Source: an uncultured Candidatus Poseidoniales archaeon (lineage in GTDB: Archaea; Thermoplasmatota; Poseidoniia; Poseidoniales; Poseidoniaceae). Taken from it: a stretch of DNA of 37,564 nucleotides. Positions 14,144-20,964 of the stretch are shown here, piece after piece (position 1 is the first letter of the stretch; the number at the start of each line of letters is the position of its first letter). Where the stretch lies: NCBI GenBank assembly GCA_905181715.1, contig CAJIYT010000050.1, positions 1 through 37,564 of the forward strand. The letters run 5' to 3'. The translations under genes and the position numbers were made by a program. The notes below the pieces were generated by a model. That model did not search any database. It had not been told where the DNA came from and worked only from the letters and a program-made list of their open reading frames with translations.

Positions 14144-15409
14144 ATGCGCAGAGTGCTTCTAGACGCTGGACCTATCGTCCACTTCGCTGGAAGCAACGGT
14201 CTCGACGGCACGGACATGTGCGATGTCGATCAGCAAGTTATGCCTGCAGGTAGTGCGATTATAATAGAGGATGGAGTTATCACATCCTTGAGGGAAAGCG
14301 CTGAGGCGGAGGCAGAATTCCAAAGTACATATGAGGACACAGAGGTCTATTCCCTCCAAGGTTCAGCAGTAATCCCGGGACTTGTTGATGCTCATACGCA
14401 CCTCCTTTGGGCCGGTGACCGATCACAAGAGATTCGATGGAAGCAAGCAGGAGTTAGTTACGCAGATATCGCTGAGCGCGGTGGAGGTATTGGCCATACT
14501 GTTCGAGCGACTCGTGCCGCAAGTAGTGAGGAATTAGCAGTTGATGGCATCGCCCGGATGGAGTCAGCCCTAGCCAATGGAACAACTCACTTAGAAGCAA
14601 AATCAGGCTATGGTTTGGACACAGAGACAGAGTGTAGATTGATAGCAATTATGGATAATTTAGCCCATCATCACAATCTTCCATCACTTGATATTACATG
14701 GTTAGGCGCTCATGACATAGCACCAGGTTTGAATCGAAGCGAGTATGTGGAGCAGATACTTTCCGAGCAATTACCAGCAGTTCTGGAGCAAGGATTGGCG
14801 CGCAGTGCAGATGTTTTTTGTGAGCCAGGATGGTTTAGTTGTGAGGAAAGCGAGGATATTCTTAGAGCAGCTAGAGCAGGTGGGCTCGATCTGAGGATGC
14901 ACATCGATGAATTCAAGGACGGAGGAGGAGGTCAGTTGGCAGCTGAACTCAAAGTACAAAGTGCAGATCACGCACATTATACTTCAAGCCAATCAAGAGC
15001 AGATATGCATGCAGCAAAAGTCAACACAGGATTCTTGCCAGGAACTCCATATTCTCAAGGTGAAAAGAACTGGCCACCGTTCCAGAGCTATATCGACGAA
15101 TCTTGGCGCTGGTCCTTTGCAAGTGACTTCAATCCGAATTGCCAGACTCTCTCTTTGCCGTTCCTAGCTTCTGTACTCGTCCAACGCGCTGGCATTGATC
15201 CACTTGCAACCTTAGCAGCCGCAACTTGTAATCCTGCACAGACCTCACCGCATCCCAGCGGCAAACCACATGGAGTTATAGAAAAGGGAGCAGTAGCCAA
15301 TCTAAATATCCTTGACGGCGAGAATTGGGAAAGTTGGTGTTTGCGCCCGGGGCATTCTCCCTTCGCAGCGACAGTTCTCGAAGGCATAATGATTTCACAC
15401 AATTCATAG
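14144..15409 (+). CDS. hutI: Imidazolonepropionase
   Basis: HutI opens the ring of imidazolone-5-propionate to N-formimino-L-glutamate, step three of histidine degradation. It is an amidohydrolase-fold metalloenzyme: the metal motif VIPGLVDAHTHLLWAGDR has His84 and His86, followed by GGGIGHTVRATR, KSGYGLD, ITWLGAHDIAP, LRMHIDEFKDGGGGQLAAEL, SADHAHYTS and ASDFNPNCQTLSLPF with the metal-binding Asp. About 421 residues from ATG 14144, a normal size; ATG 14132 would add four residues. It is divergent from Kae1 with a 49-base spacer and about 5 kb away from hutH and hutU. Confidence 0.93.
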   Translation: MRRVLLDAGPIVHFAGSNGLDGTDMCDVDQQVMPAGSAIIIEDGVITSLRESAEAEAEFQSTYEDTEVYSLQGSAVIPGLVDAHTHLLWAGDRSQEIRWKQAGVSYADIAERGGGIGHTVRATRAASSEELAVDGIARMESALANGTTHLEAKSGYGLDTETECRLIAIMDNLAHHHNLPSLDITWLGAHDIAPGLNRSEYVEQILSEQLPAVLEQGLARSADVFCEPGWFSCEESEDILRAARAGGLDLRMHIDEFKDGGGGQLAAELKVQSADHAHYTSSQSRADMHAAKVNTGFLPGTPYSQGEKNWPPFQSYIDESWRWSFASDFNPNCQTLSLPFLASVLVQRAGIDPLATLAAATCNPAQTSPHPSGKPHGVIEKGAVANLNILDGENWESWCLRPGHSPFAATVLEGIMISHNS

Positions 15410-15453
15410 ATGAAGCGCCTGTTGAATTAATAACTAACACAGAGGGCAGTAAT

Positions 15454-15777
15454 ATGAAATCAAAAGATAAATTATTATTGGAAACAGTAGTATGTTCAGC
15501 ACAAAGCGGAGTCGCCGCCAGATTGCAACGTCTACTAGATGCTAGACAAGCACTGAGGCGAAGGACGGAGGGTTGCATCAAAGCTTGGGCTTGCAAATCC
15601 CTAGATGGCCAATCTATGTTTTTGATTCAGGCGATTTACGAGGACGAGGATGCATGGAGAAGATCTGCCAAACGCGTAGAGAAGGAATTGGATTCGCGGG
15701 ATGGGGGTATAGAATCTCTACTTGGCGGGCCGCCATTGGTAGGAATGTTTGCGATTTCGCGTAAAGATCTCGAATAG
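15454..15777 (+). CDS. Unknown protein (107 aa), possible ferredoxin-like fold
   Basis: I do not recognise a family. ATG 15454 follows an AGGG sequence by about nine bases and lies 44 bases after the hutI stop, so the gene may be read together with hutI. The order of predicted elements is strand (LLLETVVCSAQ), helix (VAARLQRLLDARQALRRR), strand (CIKAWACKS), strand (SMFLIQAIYED), helix (EDAWRRSAKRVEKELD), then a last strand (VGMFAIS). This beta-alpha-beta-beta-alpha-beta pattern resembles an ABM/dimeric alpha-beta barrel domain, but no catalytic motif supports an enzyme. An in-frame upstream start inside hutI (15325) is unlikely. Confidence 0.65.
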   Translation: MKSKDKLLLETVVCSAQSGVAARLQRLLDARQALRRRTEGCIKAWACKSLDGQSMFLIQAIYEDEDAWRRSAKRVEKELDSRDGGIESLLGGPPLVGMFAISRKDLE

Positions 15778-15797
15778 CGGTTTTTCTAGCCGCCGGA

Positions 15798-15825
15798 TTG
15801 TCGTATAACTATAATTATACGACAA
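15798..15825. repeat. Perfect 11-bp inverted repeat, 6-base loop
   Basis: Arms TTGTCGTATAA (15798-15808) and TTATACGACAA (15815-15825) are perfect reverse complements separated by CTATAA. It lies 20 bases after the stop of the 107-residue gene, in the spacer before the zinc-ribbon gene. It could be an operator for a dimeric regulator, or an RNA hairpin acting as a terminator or processing site. A short T-run (15781-15785) lies before it, not after. Confidence 0.6.
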
Positions 15826-15949
15826 GTGATTTTACTGCCTGCCAACATATGGCTTGCAGTACAGCGTTTCCGCCCACTTTTCCAAAGGAAATGCAATTAT
15901 CACCCAAAGCCCCCCTACTTAGAGGGGTGATTTGTCAATTTTCTTAAAG

Positions 15950-15964
15950 AAGCAAATATTTCAT
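15950..15964 (+). promoter_or_regulatory. Possible TATA element for the zinc-ribbon gene
   Basis: AAATATTTCATAT lies about 35 bases before the ATG at 15996, a sensible distance for an archaeal promoter with a short leader. No clear BRE is present; base composition alone could produce it. Confidence 0.25.
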
Positions 15965-15995
15965 ATCTTAGCCAGCCCAGCCGCGGTTGAATCCT

Positions 15996-16148
15996 ATGAG
16001 CGAAGTCAGCGGTTTCTGTTTGAAGTGCAAGACCTATGGTCCCATCAAAGATGGTCAATTGATTAAAATGAGTAATGGTCGGACAAGAATGGCTGGCACT
16101 TGCTCAGCTGAAGGCTGCACAGGTAAGATCTCGAAGATTGTTTCTTGA
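15996..16148 (+). CDS. Small zinc-ribbon protein, DUF5679-like
   Basis: A 50-residue protein with two cysteine pairs: FCLKCKTYGPIKDGQ at the start and GTCSAEGCTGK near the end, separated by KMSNGRTRMA. This C-x2-C ... C-x4-C layout with a central basic N-G-R segment matches the short DUF5679-type zinc ribbons found widely in archaea and bacteria. The function is unknown; such domains usually bind zinc and may touch nucleic acids or proteins. It is followed by a tRNA gene 50 bases later. The start ATG has no strong Shine-Dalgarno sequence. Confidence 0.8.
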   Translation: MSEVSGFCLKCKTYGPIKDGQLIKMSNGRTRMAGTCSAEGCTGKISKIVS

Positions 16149-16166
16149 TTGCTTCTTACCGCAGTG

Positions 16167-16175
16167 GATAAATAC
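16167..16175 (+). promoter_or_regulatory. Possible TATA box for tRNA-Val
   Basis: GATAAATAC is centred about 28 bases upstream of the mature tRNA 5' end, the position expected for an archaeal TATA box driving a tRNA gene with almost no leader. Confidence 0.35.
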
Positions 16176-16198
16176 GGCTTGTATGTGGAAGGCCTGAA

Positions 16199-16271
16199 GG
16201 GCTCGTGGTCTAGGGGTTATGACGTTGCCTTGACATGGCAAAGATCGCCAGTTCAATTCTGGCCGAGCCCA
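16199..16271 (+). tRNA. tRNA-Val (anticodon GAC)
   Basis: A full cloverleaf of 73 bases can be drawn: acceptor GGGCTCG (16199-16205) with CGAGCCC (16264-16270) and discriminator A; D arm GTC...GAC around TAGGGGTTAT; anticodon stem TTGCC/GGCAA with loop TTGACAT, so the anticodon is GAC; T arm GCCAG/CTGGC around TTCAATT. The 3' CCA is not encoded, as is usual in archaea. There is no intron in the anticodon loop. It decodes GUC/GUU valine codons. Confidence 0.95.
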
Positions 16272-16335
16272 CCTTCAAATCAGCAACACCGCTTAGATGT
16301 AAGATATGAAATTCCCATCTTGTGAGTTCATGCTT

Positions 16336-16376
16336 TTTCAGGCTTGAAAGGTGTAAAAATTAAAACCTTCCTGAAA
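16336..16376. terminator. Possible bidirectional terminator hairpin
   Basis: Between the tRNA and a convergent zinc-ribbon gene, TTTCAGG (16336-16342) pairs with CCTGAAA (16370-16376), and inside it AAGG (16348-16351) pairs with CCTT (16366-16369), leaving an A/T-rich loop. Position between two 3' ends fits termination; archaeal terminators often lack hairpins, so the call is weak. Confidence 0.3.
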
Positions 16377-16392
16377 GGCCTATCGCCTTAAA

Positions 16393-16689
16393 TCACTCTT
16401 CCTCTTGGAAAGTAAAATCCGTAGAGCCACCTGTCCACTCGACCACAGAGTTCTCATCGCTTTCAAATTCCTCTTCAGGACCTGCAAGATTAGGATTCAA
16501 AGAATAGGATGATGGTTCGAGGGGTTTTTCCTCTACTTGGATCGAAGGCAGAGGGGGTTCTCTTTCCACTAGATGGGCAGTGCTATGGAATGTGCCACAT
16601 TCTGGACAACGCGAGTTACCAACATTCGCTAAGGAACCGCAGTTAGGGCAGTATGATGCCCCTTTTAGGGTCTCTAAATTATCAGACAT
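16393..16689 (-). CDS. Zinc-ribbon protein with acidic tail
   Basis: A 98-residue protein from ATG 16689. Residues 14-34 hold a double-zinc-ribbon-style motif, CPNCG ... RCPECGTF. It is followed by a Pro/Glu-rich, probably disordered stretch and an acidic C-terminus (EEEFESDENS, TFQEEE). The function is unknown. It starts one base after the stop of the large EF-hand/zinc-ribbon membrane protein, and both share the zinc ribbon and acidic-tail theme, so they probably belong together as one unit. Longer in-frame starts would overlap the neighbour. Confidence 0.75.
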   Translation of the reverse strand: MSDNLETLKGASYCPNCGSLANVGNSRCPECGTFHSTAHLVEREPPLPSIQVEEKPLEPSSYSLNPNLAGPEEEFESDENSVVEWTGGSTDFTFQEEE

Positions 16690-16690
16690 A

Positions 16691-18433
16691 TCACTCGATG
16701 AACATATCATCCTGGTAGCCAGTGATCTCTTCGCCATCCTCGGTTTCAATGACTACTAATCCCTCGTCATCATCGAACTCGATGATTACGCCGTGGAATT
16801 CTTCGCCTTCGAGTACGAGTCCGATTTCAGATCCGATGTCAATGTCCGCGTCCGAACCGCCTGCAGGGTCATCCTCGTCTTCATCAGGTTCATCGTATCC
16901 GTCATTTGTTTCGTCCTCTTCTTCAGTTGAAACTGTTTCTTCAACTTCCTCGGTTTCCTCGCCATCAGAGTCTCCTTTGAGTTTTTTAACCTTAGCCCGC
17001 AGACTCTTGGCATAAACTAGGTGTGTGAATAGTATTGCAGAAATACCAAATAACCCCAGAATGATCATGAATATCCCATCGCCATAAAATCCTGCTTTCA
17101 TTGATGAGTGTTCCATCAATGGTGTTAATGAATTAGCACACCCGGCATCATTGATTGCTGGGTCACAAGGGTAGGAGTCGCCTATCTTGACGTGCCCCTT
17201 ACAATTAGCTAAATCGGGCATTGTAGCGCAAATATCGTAATTACCTTGGTCCCATTCTATGTCATATTGATCGGTATGGCCGTCATAGATGATATTACCA
17301 CCTGTGCCATCGACGATCAATCCGAGTCCATTGATTACCCAAACTGTGATGAAAGCAAAGGCCAAAAAGTAAAGGATAGGATAAACTGTATCGGATGCTA
17401 TTTTGCTCATTATAAGCTTCTGTATCGGGGAAGGGAATTCTTTCTCAGTTGGAGCGTCAGACTTATCTGATTCTATACCTAGTTCGAGTTTCTCCAATGC
17501 TTCAATGATCTCCATTGCATCAATATTACCATCCTCGTCTTTATCGATAGTCTTGAGAATAGCGAAAACATCGTCAGCAACTAAATCCTCACCAAGAATC
17601 TTAGTTAGGCCATCTTGTAATTCAGGTCCATCGATCCTCCCATCTTCATTGGTATCGAGAAGTTCGAAAACCTCTCTGATAGTGTAACCAGCCGCGATAA
17701 TAGCTTTCCCGAAGCGGGTGAATTCATCATCTTCTACCACTTCTGTTTCAGATTCCTCTTCAGACTCGTCCTCAAGGATTGGCGTAGACATGGCATTATC
17801 AGATTCTTCGGATTCACCCTCGTCGGGTTCTTCAGCAACTTCTTCGGATTGATCTCCCTCAGGTTCCTCATCTTCTGAAACATCTACAGACTCGACTTCC
17901 GGTTCATCAGCAACGATTTCCTCGTCCGGTTCGGTAATGGTTTCTTCAGGAGAAGATGACTCTTCTTCTGCAACTTCTCCCATTGCGGACATTTCTTTCA
18001 ATGGAGCATTTTCTTCGCCAAAGGTATTAGAAAGTTCATCCAAATCGATAATGCCGTTTCCGTCTTCATCGATCGCAGCAACTAGGCGATCGATTTGAGA
18101 TGGTGGTAAATCTGCTAATTTCAGCGACAGTAAACCGTCCCTGAATTCTTCGGATGTGATGCTCCCATCGTTATCAGCATCGAACTTTTCAAACAAATCT
18201 CTTGTACTCAAACCGGTTGCTGTGAGCCAGTTACCCAGCACTTCAATGACATTGTCTGCAACGAAAGTAACTCCACATTGAGTACAGGATTCAGAGTCGA
18301 TTGGGATTAGCGCTTTACATGCACCACATTCGCCTAATGCATCCTCGGAGATTCCAGAGAAAGACACTCCGCAACCGGGACAATTCTCACTATTGATAGG
18401 AACAACTGCGCGGCAAACACCGCATTCTGCCAT
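16691..18433 (-). CDS. Membrane protein with two zinc ribbons and four EF-hands
   Basis: From ATG 18433 (580 residues) the order is: zinc ribbon 1 (Cys4, 7, 18, 21), zinc ribbon 2 (Cys36, 39, 50, 53), two EF-hands with loops DADNDGSITSEE (about 85-96) and DEDGNGIIDLDE (about 122-133), an acidic Glu/Ser-rich linker of about 90 residues, two more EF-hands DTNEDGRIDGPE (260-271) and DKDEDGNIDAME (297-308), a membrane helix (about 350-374), a loop with four cysteines (about 401-432) and a second helix (about 449-474), then a very acidic tail that ends in a small domain resembling an SH3/KOW-like strand set (GLVLEGEEFHGVIIEFDDDEGLVVIE). The soluble parts are likely cytoplasmic. The pairs of calcium loops suggest calcium sensing. 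ATG 18463 is an alternative start. The architecture is not one I can name. Confidence 0.85.
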   Translation of the reverse strand: MAECGVCRAVVPINSENCPGCGVSFSGISEDALGECGACKALIPIDSESCTQCGVTFVADNVIEVLGNWLTATGLSTRDLFEKFDADNDGSITSEEFRDGLLSLKLADLPPSQIDRLVAAIDEDGNGIIDLDELSNTFGEENAPLKEMSAMGEVAEEESSSPEETITEPDEEIVADEPEVESVDVSEDEEPEGDQSEEVAEEPDEGESEESDNAMSTPILEDESEEESETEVVEDDEFTRFGKAIIAAGYTIREVFELLDTNEDGRIDGPELQDGLTKILGEDLVADDVFAILKTIDKDEDGNIDAMEIIEALEKLELGIESDKSDAPTEKEFPSPIQKLIMSKIASDTVYPILYFLAFAFITVWVINGLGLIVDGTGGNIIYDGHTDQYDIEWDQGNYDICATMPDLANCKGHVKIGDSYPCDPAINDAGCANSLTPLMEHSSMKAGFYGDGIFMIILGLFGISAILFTHLVYAKSLRAKVKKLKGDSDGEETEEVEETVSTEEEDETNDGYDEPDEDEDDPAGGSDADIDIGSEIGLVLEGEEFHGVIIEFDDDEGLVVIETEDGEEITGYQDDMFIE

Positions 18434-18549
18434 GTTGACATCGCCTTCAATACCACCAGTCATGCATCCCACTCAACAAACCGATACCCCCTGTCGATAT
18501 AATGGTTCATGAACTGAATCGTCCGTGAGCCTAAGTGAGGGGGGCCGAA

Positions 18550-19419
18550 GTGACAGTCGTAGAGAGCGGAAAAGCTCACAGCCATAGTCGCGAAGATGGC
18601 GCTATGTTGCTCGATTGGATGTGGGAACAATCGAAAGACGAGCGACAGCATCTCCTCTTGATTTCGCGCCTGCCGCATAATCGTCTGATAAAGCATCTAG
18701 ATCTTACGAAAATCGAGACGTACTGGCTTTCGGAAAAGAAGGTTACAAGTTCAATCGAACCCTCTTTAGTGAAGATCACTGATCTGGTGAAATCACGCGT
18801 ATCTAATCATGGTGGTATCATAATCATCGATGGGATGGAGTGGTTATTCTCTAAGCATGGTGTCGAACTCTGTCTAGGATTTGTCCGAACTATCTGCGAT
18901 GAGATACATCGGCGTCCTTGGTCGGTTATATTTTCAATTCAACCAGGTTCTATTTCGGAAACAGCAATGGCGAGACTACATAGAGAAGCCCCAGCAATCG
19001 ATCTAAGGCCTAAGGCAACCGAATCTGCTGTTGCAATAGAAGAGGCGGTTGTGTCTGGAGACGAACAAGAAGATGATACATCGTCAGGTGCACTGGTGAT
19101 GTTGACTCGCCTCCCGCTTAATGGATTCAGTCATTCGATTTTACGTAAGAGATTACTACAATGGCGGAGAATGGGGATAGATGTCTCAGAATTGGAACCT
19201 GGACTTTTCATCGATGACATGAACAGTTGCCACGACCTCTATCAGTTGATTGAACATAAGGTTAGAAGAGCGGTGGAACTCGATTCGCGCTTGGAACTAG
19301 TCGCAGAAAATGTTTCTACGGCAGAGTTAGTGAAAATACGCTTTAGATTGAGGCAATTGACTGGATTAGATGATATAGAACAGGCCCTTGAATTAATAAT
19401 CGATCAAATCAATCTCTAG
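18550..19419 (+). CDS. DUF835 domain protein
   Basis: The first 170 residues match the archaeal DUF835 pattern: HLLLISRLPHNRLIKHL, then a YWLSEKK strand, SLVKITDLVKSRVSNHGGIIIIDGMEWLFSKHGVELCLGFVRTICDEI and VIFSIQPGSISETAMARLHREAP. This resembles a RecA/KaiC-like beta-alpha core with the I-x-D-G-x-E/M-x-L motif at the Walker B position but no Walker A, so it probably does not hydrolyse ATP. The C-terminal 110 residues are helical and include a MLTRLPLNGFSHSILRKRLLQWRRMG segment. DUF835 is common in Thermoplasmatota and often linked to sensory or regulatory proteins. GTG 18550 is preferred, with AGGGGGG five bases upstream; GTG 18535 is an alternative. It overlaps hutH by 11 bases at the 3' ends. 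Confidence 0.8.
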   Translation: MTVVESGKAHSHSREDGAMLLDWMWEQSKDERQHLLLISRLPHNRLIKHLDLTKIETYWLSEKKVTSSIEPSLVKITDLVKSRVSNHGGIIIIDGMEWLFSKHGVELCLGFVRTICDEIHRRPWSVIFSIQPGSISETAMARLHREAPAIDLRPKATESAVAIEEAVVSGDEQEDDTSSGALVMLTRLPLNGFSHSILRKRLLQWRRMGIDVSELEPGLFIDDMNSCHDLYQLIEHKVRRAVELDSRLELVAENVSTAELVKIRFRLRQLTGLDDIEQALELIIDQINL

Positions 19420-20953
19420 GTAAACGCCCACATTCAGCCTCGATTCGCGCCAGCCAAGAACCGTTTCGCAAACATTCTGCGATATCCTCAAGTTCCTGGG
19501 CAGTACTGCGGTCGCCAGTCAATGGTGCGGAAATGTTCCGTAATAATTTCTCTAATACCAATACGTGATTAGCGGGCTCCTCATCAGTATAGGTTAGAGC
19601 TTCACAGGCGATTAATAATTCACAAGCGATTACTCTCGAGAGATGATAGCAGGCCTGGAGTAGGTTCGCCGAAGCGGTTGCACCCATGCTGACATGATCC
19701 TCTTGACCTGCTGATGTAGGGATGGAAAACGCGGTCCGCGGCGCAGCGTGTCCATTCAATTCGCCTAGACTAGCAGCAGCCACATATTGCACTATCATCA
19801 TTCCAGATTCCAATCCCGGGTTAGATGCGAGGAAAGGCGGGAATCCGCTACGCGCTGGGTCGAGGATTTGGTCGATTCTTCTTTCGCTAATACTGGCTAG
19901 TTCAAAGATCGCCAAGGACATAGCATCGGCACTTAAGGCTAAAATTTCGCCGTGGAAATTACCTTGGCTAATTACTTCATGCGGGCCGGGGTTTCTAAGA
20001 TCAGGGAATATCAAAGGATTGTCAGTGGCTGAATTTATCTCGATATCAAGAGTCTCTTTCAGAGAATTGAAACTCTGCAATACCGCACCATGAACTTGGG
20101 GGATGCAACGGAAACTGTAAGGATCCTGTACTCTTGTAGAATTACCGTGAGCTCTGACGATTGGTGAATTAACGAGTATTGTGTGAATTCGACGAGCAAC
20201 AAGCAATTGGCCGGGGTGGGGTCTAGATTGGTGTACTTTGTTGTCAAGAGGCATTATCGAACAGCCCCTAGCTTCCATAGAAGCACATGCTACTAGATCT
20301 GCCATCACTAGCAGGTCTCCAAGCATACGTTCGGAAAACGATAGGAATGCACACATCTGCGAAGTACCATTAATCAAACTAAGTCCGTCCTTGGCTCCTA
20401 GTTCGACAGCGATTAACCCTCTCTCTAGAAGAGCGGCAGAAGAAGGTATTTTCTCACCCTCGTGCCAGACTTCACCTTCGCCGATTAATGCTAGTGCCAT
20501 ATGTGACAGCGGTGCTAAATCGCCAGAAGCTCCCAGGCTACCAATACGCGGCACCACGGGGGTGATCTCTTCATTGAGATAGAGAACTATCTGTTCAAGG
20601 GTTTTTCTTTGAATCCCCGAGCAGCCCTTTGCTAATGAATTGGCTCTGATGACCATCATTGCTCTAGTCTGTTCAACGGACATTGCTTCGCCGAGCGCAC
20701 AGGCGTGCGAGCGAATCAAATTGATTTGTAAGTCGACCATATCAGCAGACGAAATACGAGTATTTGCCAAAGCGCCGAAGCCGGTATTGATTCCATATAC
20801 CGTTTCGTCTTCCTCGAGAATCCTTTCGATAACTGCACGTGAATGTTCAATGCCCGCCCATGCGTTATTTGCAATCTCGACACTCGCCTTCGATCTAGCA
20901 ACCATCAGTACCTCCAATGTAGAGAGAGTTTTTCCGTCTAATACAACCTTCAT
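19409..20953 (-). CDS. hutH: Histidine ammonia-lyase
   Basis: HutH eliminates ammonia from L-histidine to form urocanate, the first step of histidine use. The self-forming MIO electrophile comes from Ala142-Ser143-Gly144 in GSLGASGDLAPLSH. Other conserved parts are the catalytic Tyr53 in VYGINTGFG, NGTSQMCAF, QEDHVSMGATAS (MIO-family helix) and DNPLIF. The length of 514 residues is normal. ATG 20953 (MKVVLDGKTL) is the family start. It lies 11 bases after hutU in the same direction, so they form a pair at the end of a long transcript. Confidence 0.95.
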   Translation of the reverse strand: MKVVLDGKTLSTLEVLMVARSKASVEIANNAWAGIEHSRAVIERILEEDETVYGINTGFGALANTRISSADMVDLQINLIRSHACALGEAMSVEQTRAMMVIRANSLAKGCSGIQRKTLEQIVLYLNEEITPVVPRIGSLGASGDLAPLSHMALALIGEGEVWHEGEKIPSSAALLERGLIAVELGAKDGLSLINGTSQMCAFLSFSERMLGDLLVMADLVACASMEARGCSIMPLDNKVHQSRPHPGQLLVARRIHTILVNSPIVRAHGNSTRVQDPYSFRCIPQVHGAVLQSFNSLKETLDIEINSATDNPLIFPDLRNPGPHEVISQGNFHGEILALSADAMSLAIFELASISERRIDQILDPARSGFPPFLASNPGLESGMMIVQYVAAASLGELNGHAAPRTAFSIPTSAGQEDHVSMGATASANLLQACYHLSRVIACELLIACEALTYTDEEPANHVLVLEKLLRNISAPLTGDRSTAQELEDIAECLRNGSWLARIEAECGRLPRD

Positions 20954-20964
20954 TTCATCACCTT

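Noticed and set aside
15912..15927. CCCCT/AGGGG inverted repeat as a terminator
   Set aside because: Only five pairs and no following T-run; noted only as part of the spacer.
16722..17015. Serine-rich open frame on the plus strand
   Set aside because: It is the antisense shadow of the Glu/Asp-rich tail of the EF-hand membrane protein.
18460..18696. Minus-strand frame of 78 codons in the divergent region
   Set aside because: It lies mostly antisense to the DUF835 gene start and shows no domain or suitable ribosome binding site.
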